This document shows, one piece after another, positions 59,944 through 64,000 of a stretch of 64,000 nt of DNA. Below the pieces are notes generated by a model. That model ran no database searches, was not told the origin of the DNA, and saw nothing but the letters and a program-made list of their open reading frames with translations. The stretch is from Mycobacterium sp. SM1 (GTDB lineage Bacteria; Actinomycetota; Actinomycetes; Mycobacteriales; Mycobacteriaceae): the NCBI RefSeq assembly GCF_018361265.1, contig NZ_JAFLNH010000002.1, positions 248,001-312,000 on the forward strand, read 5' to 3'. Numbering within the stretch: position 1 is the stretch's first letter; every line of letters starts with the position of its first letter. The position numbers were made by a program, and so were the translations under genes.

Positions 59944-61135
59944 TTATGTCGTCTTTAGGGCGGCGTCGGTGATCAGGTCGGCGGGTCGGGCCCAGCCGAG
60001 GGTTTTACGGGGCCGGTCGTTGAGTTCGTCGGCGACTCGCTGCAGTTCCCCGGGTGAGATGTGGGCCAGATCAACACCTTTGGGAAAGTAGTGGCGCAGC
60101 AAGCCGTTCGTGTTCTCGTTGGAGCCCCGCTGCCACGGCGAGTGCGCGTCACAGAAGAACACGCGTGTGCCGATGTGGGCGGTGATCTGTTGGTGCAACG
60201 CAAGTTCTTTGCCCTGATCCCAGGTCAGTGTCCGCCGAAGATGGGCGGGAAGAACGCCCAGTGCGTCGGTGACGCCATCGCGCATCGCCTCCGCGGTCGG
60301 TCGGCTCGTGGGCACGTGGACAAGGATCACAAAGCGGGTTACGCGTTCGACGAGAGTGCCGATCGCCGAACGGTTTCCGGCGCCCATGATGCAGTCACCC
60401 TCCCAGTGGCCGACCTGCACCCGGTCTTCGACCTCGGCGGGCCGATCAGCGATCATCGCCATACTGGTGAGCCGACCACGACGTTCCAGGCCCTGGACCC
60501 GGCGTCGGCGCCGCCGGCGCCGCCGTTTGGCCGGACCGGTTAAATCGGTCCTGGGATCGTAGATCGCCTGATAAATCGACTCGGTACACAGACGCGCTCG
60601 GGTTGGTCAGGAACCGCACCGGCAGTTCATGGGCAACCTGCTCGGGACTCCACCGCTTGCCCAACAGCTCGGCGACGACACCACATAGCTGCTCGTCACG
60701 CGCTACGCGGCGCGTCCGCGGCCGGGATTGCCGCTCGACGCTAAACCGCTCCGCCGTGGCGGGCAAGTAGCGGCCCTGATCGTCGGCGTTGCGGCGTAGC
60801 TCCCCGGAGACCGTCGAGGCCGCCCTACCCAGCTCCTCGGCGATGGCGCGCACGCTGAAACCCATACGGTGCAAGTCGGCGATCGTCGTCCTCTCGGCCA
60901 ACGACAAATATCGAGGATGGCGCGGCTTGTGTGCTGCAAGACTCACCGGTGGATAGTGCACCGGATCCCCGGCACTGTTGCGGATTGTGCGCCCGCAGCG
61001 CCAGCGTGTCCCGGTCCTGCGGTTGATTCCCACGATCCGACACACTTGGTGGTTGCTTACCCCTTGGGCAATCAGCCGACCGAACCACTCCTGCTTCTCC
61101 ACGTCGCCGTGTCGGGTCTTCCGCTGTGCTTCCAC
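59944..61135 (-). pseudogene. IS30-family transposase, frameshifted
   Basis: Two overlapping frames form one transposase. The N-terminal half (61135-about 60610) has the helix-turn-helix YLSLAERTTIADLHRMGFSV and LGRAASTVSGELRRNADDQG. The C-terminal half (60462-59944) has the DDE core: D in GHWEGDCIMGAGNRSAIG, D in RTLTWDQGKELALHQQI, E in GSNENTNGLLRHYFPKGVDL. The reading frame is lost between, just after VRFLTNP near 60605; the arginine-rich linker is read out of frame. No sequence of interest in 61136-61324. Confidence 0.82.
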
Positions 61136-61324
61136 CGCAACCTCCGCACAGCCTCGGTGTTGCGACGTTCACTGCAATCCGCCCAGCCGCCGCTGGGACC
61201 CGGTCGGCGCCGAGCCGGTGCCCGCGCGAGTAGCGCTGCGGTGGCCGACTGCGTTTTTGCCAATCACGGGATGGATCATGCGCGCCAGGCTTACTCTCCT
61301 AATCCATCGGACGGCGACTGTCGA

Positions 61325-62219
61325 GGTCGTGTCCCTGCGGCGGTGTAAAAGGGTTCGGACGTAGGTTCCCTCCAAGACGGGAAGTCTGAGGAAAGGAGCC
61401 TACGTCCGTGTCGAAGAGGATATCGCCTGCGCAGCGGTTGCAGGCAGAGATTGATGGGGTGTTCGCCGGTGGTGAGGATTTGTCGCGTGCAGTCGAGCGG
61501 GTGGCCCAGTTGGGCGCGCAGCTACTGCTGCAGTGCGCGTTGGAGGCCGAGGTGAGCGCGTTTTTGGGCCGGGATCGCTACCAGCGGGCCGCTACCAGCG
61601 AGGATCCGCGGGCTGGGATGCGTAACGGGTATTGCCCGACCACGACCGCCGGCCCGATCACGCTGGAGCGGCCGAAGGTGCGCGGCACCACCGAGCGGTT
61701 CGCCAGCCAGTTGTTCGGCACGGGGGTGACCAAGACCAACGCGCTGGAGTCGCTGGTGATCGCCGGGTTCGTGCGCGGGTTGTCGACCCGCGACGTGGAG
61801 GCCACCTTGGTCGAGGCGCTCGGCGAGGGCGCGGCGGTGTCGAAGTCGACGGTGTCGCGGGTCTGCGAAGACATCAAGACCCAGGTCGAGTCCTGGAGCC
61901 GTCGGCGCCTCGACGAGGTGGAGCTGGACTACCTGTTTTTGGACGGCAGCCATTTCACGTACCACGCCAACGCCTCGGCCGAGCCGGTGCTGGCCGCGTG
62001 GGGCATCGACACCGACGGCAAACCGGTGTTCGTCGGGCTGGAGGCCGCCTGCAGTGAGTCCGGGGATGCCTGGGAGGGGTTTTTGCGCGGGCTCGGCGAG
62101 CGCGGGCTGGCGTGCCCGCTGCTGGTGATCGTCCGATGGCGCGCCGGGGTTGATCGGCGCGGTGGAGCGCACCATGGGTGCCGCGCTGCGCCAGCGGTGT
62201 CTGGTGCATCGCGCCAGAA
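61325..62219 (+). mobile_element. IS256-family copy 3, left part, interrupted by a Tn554-like element
   Basis: Begins GGTCGTGTCCCTGCGGCGGT like the other copies. Host sequence ends at GCGCCAGAA (62219), exactly the position where copy 2 is interrupted. The right part of this copy lies beyond the window. Confidence 0.85.
61408..62219 (+). pseudogene. IS256-family transposase copy 3, N-terminal part
   Basis: GTG 61408, same start as copy 1. Differences: an in-frame 9-nt deletion removes VKT (PTTTAGPITLERPKV), and a 1-nt insertion with several substitutions at about 62130-62140 shifts the frame after LLVI (copy 1 has SDGAPGLIG), losing the second catalytic Asp. It was inactive before or independently of the Tn554-like insertion. 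Confidence 0.85.
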
Positions 62220-64000
62220 TTAACCGGCCCTCGCGGCCGGAGTCAAGAAGGCAGATCGGTCGAGTGATGGCGGCGTAGTCGTTGGAGGTGTTGATCGAGA
62301 TTGGCCGCGACGCGCTGATGCCGGGCGGCCTCGTCGTCCCAGCCGCGGGCGTGGGCATCGGCTTGCAGGGCGCGGATGTCGTCGAGTTGCGCGCTGATCG
62401 TCGTGGTGGCCGCTGGGTCGGGGACGAAGAAGTCGCACTGTTCGCAGATGTTGGCGTAGGGGCAAGGCCCGGCGGCTTTGGGCCGGGCGCAAAAGCCGTG
62501 CGCGAGCCGGGTTTTGAGCATCTCGGCGTGCATCCAGGCGACCTTGTCAGGTACTGGCGGTGCGGCGTTGACGGCGGTCAGTGGCAGCAGTTGACCGGCG
62601 CGGACCTTGTCCATCGCCGCCTGGTAGGCACTGCGGATGGTCGGGGTGGTGAGCTTGGCGTAGCGCAACGTCATCTCCGGGGTGACGTGGCCCATGAGCG
62701 CCATCAGCGCGGGTAACCCGATACCGCCGTTGATCAGGCTGGTGCCGAAGGTGTGCCGCAGCTGGTGTGGGGTGACGTGCAGCAGCTGCCCGTCGCGGCC
62801 GCGCAGCCCGGCGGCGGCGACGGCATCGAGCAGGCCCTTGCGCAGCCGCAATGACGTTGGCCGACGGCCGTGTTCGAGGAATAAGAACTCAGTTAGCCGG
62901 CCGCCGCGGGGGTGAGGCAGCGCACGCTGGCGGCCCCGTTGGGCGATCCAGGCATCGATCACCTGCACGGTATCCGGCTCCAGCGGCACCATGCGTTCGG
63001 AGTTCAGCTTGCCGACCGGCACTCGCAGCCAGGTGCCATGCCCGGCGAAGTCCAGCAGGCAGTCCAGTTCCAGGTCGAGCAGTTCGCCGAGGCGCATGCC
63101 GGTGGCGCGTAGCAGCAGCAGGCCGGTACGCGCGAGTGCGTCATCGAGGTTGGCGACGGCCGTCGTCAGCGCCCGGTCGACGTCTGGGGTCAGGGCTCGG
63201 GGCAGCGCGTCGGGGGTGCGTGGGATGTCGGCGTAGAACAGCAGCCGCCGCGGCGGGGCCGACGGCCAGCTCCAGCCGGCGATGTCTTCGAAGAAGCAGC
63301 GCAGGTCGACCACGTCTTGGTGGAACGCGACCACGCCGATGGTGCGGCGCTGGCGGTTCTTGCCGCGCCACGGCCGGGCCCGCGCCCACGCCAGATACGG
63401 CTCAATATGGCGGGTCCGTTCGATCTCCTGCAGCCGGGTCACTTCGGGGTGGTGCTCAGCGAGGTAGTCGAAGAACACCCGCAGCGCCTTGGTTGGCCCG
63501 GCCACGGTGTAGGGGCGCAGCGTGGTGGTGATCGTCTGCACATAGCGAACGACCTCGGTGCGGATCAGCGGCTGGCGCACACCGGAGGCATGCACGAGTG
63601 GCCCGACCGCCACCGGTCGGCTCTGCCGCGGCGGGGTGCTCAGGCTGCCGAGCTGATAACAGGCCTGCTGCAAGGCGAACAGCCGGGTGCGGGCATGGTG
63701 GCGCGCCGAGGCAGACAGCGCGGCCGATCCATCCAATTGTCCGAGCACACAGGCGAAGTCGTCCTCGGTCAACCGCCGCACGGGTTTTCCCACGTGCAGG
63801 CAAATCGTCGAGGCGGCCAGCAGCCCGACCTGACGCTGCCAGTTGGCGCTCCAGCCCAGCACCGCAGCGGCCTCGGCGACTGCGGCCACGTTGTCGGGCT
63901 CGTGGGCAGCCCACTCGACCGGTAGCCCGCACCCGGCTGGTTTGGCCAGCAGTAGCTCCACGTCGGGGACCAGGTGCCGCTGAATGAAACACCACGAGAC
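62220..64000 (-). mobile_element. Tn554-like element, copy B (partial, cut by window end)
   Basis: Starts TTAACCGGCCCTCGCGGCC, the same end as copy A at 50837, and is nearly identical to copy A over the sequence available. Orientation relative to the IS256 transposase is the same as in copy A. The tnpA-like gene is expected beyond 64000. Confidence 0.85.
62243..64000 (-). CDS. Tyrosine recombinase, TnpB-like (copy B, intact frame, 5' truncated by window)
   Basis: 585 codons visible; the frame is open to the window edge and aligns with copy A from VSWCFIQRHLVPDV onward, so about 77 residues are outside. Here the catalytic domain (HQLRHTFGTSL; LMGHVTPEMTLRYAKL) continues without a break through YQAAMDKVRAGQLLPL into the cysteine-rich C-terminal domain (CPYANICEQCDFFVPD). 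This shows that the frameshift in copy A is a lesion. Expected full size about 660 aa, close to TnpB of Tn554. Confidence 0.9.
   Translation of the reverse strand, partial: VSWCFIQRHLVPDVELLLAKPAGCGLPVEWAAHEPDNVAAVAEAAAVLGWSANWQRQVGLLAASTICLHVGKPVRRLTEDDFACVLGQLDGSAALSASARHHARTRLFALQQACYQLGSLSTPPRQSRPVAVGPLVHASGVRQPLIRTEVVRYVQTITTTLRPYTVAGPTKALRVFFDYLAEHHPEVTRLQEIERTRHIEPYLAWARARPWRGKNRQRRTIGVVAFHQDVVDLRCFFEDIAGWSWPSAPPRRLLFYADIPRTPDALPRALTPDVDRALTTAVANLDDALARTGLLLLRATGMRLGELLDLELDCLLDFAGHGTWLRVPVGKLNSERMVPLEPDTVQVIDAWIAQRGRQRALPHPRGGRLTEFLFLEHGRRPTSLRLRKGLLDAVAAAGLRGRDGQLLHVTPHQLRHTFGTSLINGGIGLPALMALMGHVTPEMTLRYAKLTTPTIRSAYQAAMDKVRAGQLLPLTAVNAAPPVPDKVAWMHAEMLKTRLAHGFCARPKAAGPCPYANICEQCDFFVPDPAATTTISAQLDDIRALQADAHARGWDDEAARHQRVAANLDQHLQRLRRHHSTDLPS

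Noticed and set aside
40000..64000. CRISPR array or cas genes in the accessory region
   Set aside because: No regularly spaced short repeats; repeated sequences are IS copies and their ends.

Overview
This window is from a high-GC slow-growing mycobacterium. The ribosomal operon rplN to rplO is followed by sppA, a pair of TIGR00027-type methyltransferases, secY, adk and map, then by sigL-rslA, a MarR gene and mmsB-fadE9-mmsA, in the same relative order as in M. tuberculosis. Species is not determinable from sequence alone. The abundance of IS256-family copies would fit the M. xenopi group, which is a guess.

Layout. 1-2.5 kb: 3' end of a Wadjet-type jetD and a 13E12 (DUF222/HNH) gene. 2.5-7.0 kb: spc ribosomal protein operon behind a clear housekeeping promoter. 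7.0-13.8 kb: sppA, two methyltransferases, secY-adk-map. 14.0-16.9 kb: a ctpV-like copper ATPase and its DUF5134 partner, displaced into the map-sigL interval. 17.0-20.6 kb: two ECF sigma/anti-sigma operons in tandem. The second is canonical sigL-rslA. The first pairs a diverged SigL paralogue with a ZAS anti-sigma domain fused to a complete carotenoid-cleavage-oxygenase domain. 20.7-31.5 kb: a CDF transporter and a compact oxidative biosynthetic cluster (two flavoenzymes on the minus strand; a 38-aa peptide, FAD monooxygenase, O-methyltransferase, ThDP enzyme, SRPBCC protein, KAS III-like protein and aminotransferase on the plus strand). 31.5-40.1 kb: MarR regulator, second 13E12 gene, two-component system, HAD-like protein and the valine-catabolic mmsB-fadE9-mmsA operon.

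40.2-64 kb is accessory DNA: an IS3 remnant, three IS256-family copies, an intact IS1634-family element, IS1380 and IS30 pseudogenes, an IS5-family element, an IS21 remnant, a type VII secretion substrate cassette with a decayed partner gene, and a graveyard of truncated chromosomal genes (acs, dppC, dppB, lon, a GNAT-AAA+ gene, vapC). Two of the IS256 copies are interrupted at the same nucleotide position, in the same orientation, by a Tn554-like element carrying two tyrosine recombinases.

The most interesting system is the SigL-centred block. Motifs matching the SigL promoter (TGAACC, 16-17 bp, CGTGTC or close variants) occur upstream of both sigma genes, as a divergent pair in the middle of the biosynthetic cluster, and again directly in front of the ThDP gene. 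This suggests that the sigma factors, the ZAS-oxygenase fusion and the metabolite cluster form one regulon, possibly sensing or making an oxidised isoprenoid or aromatic product. The chemistry is inference; the motifs and the fusion are visible in the sequence.
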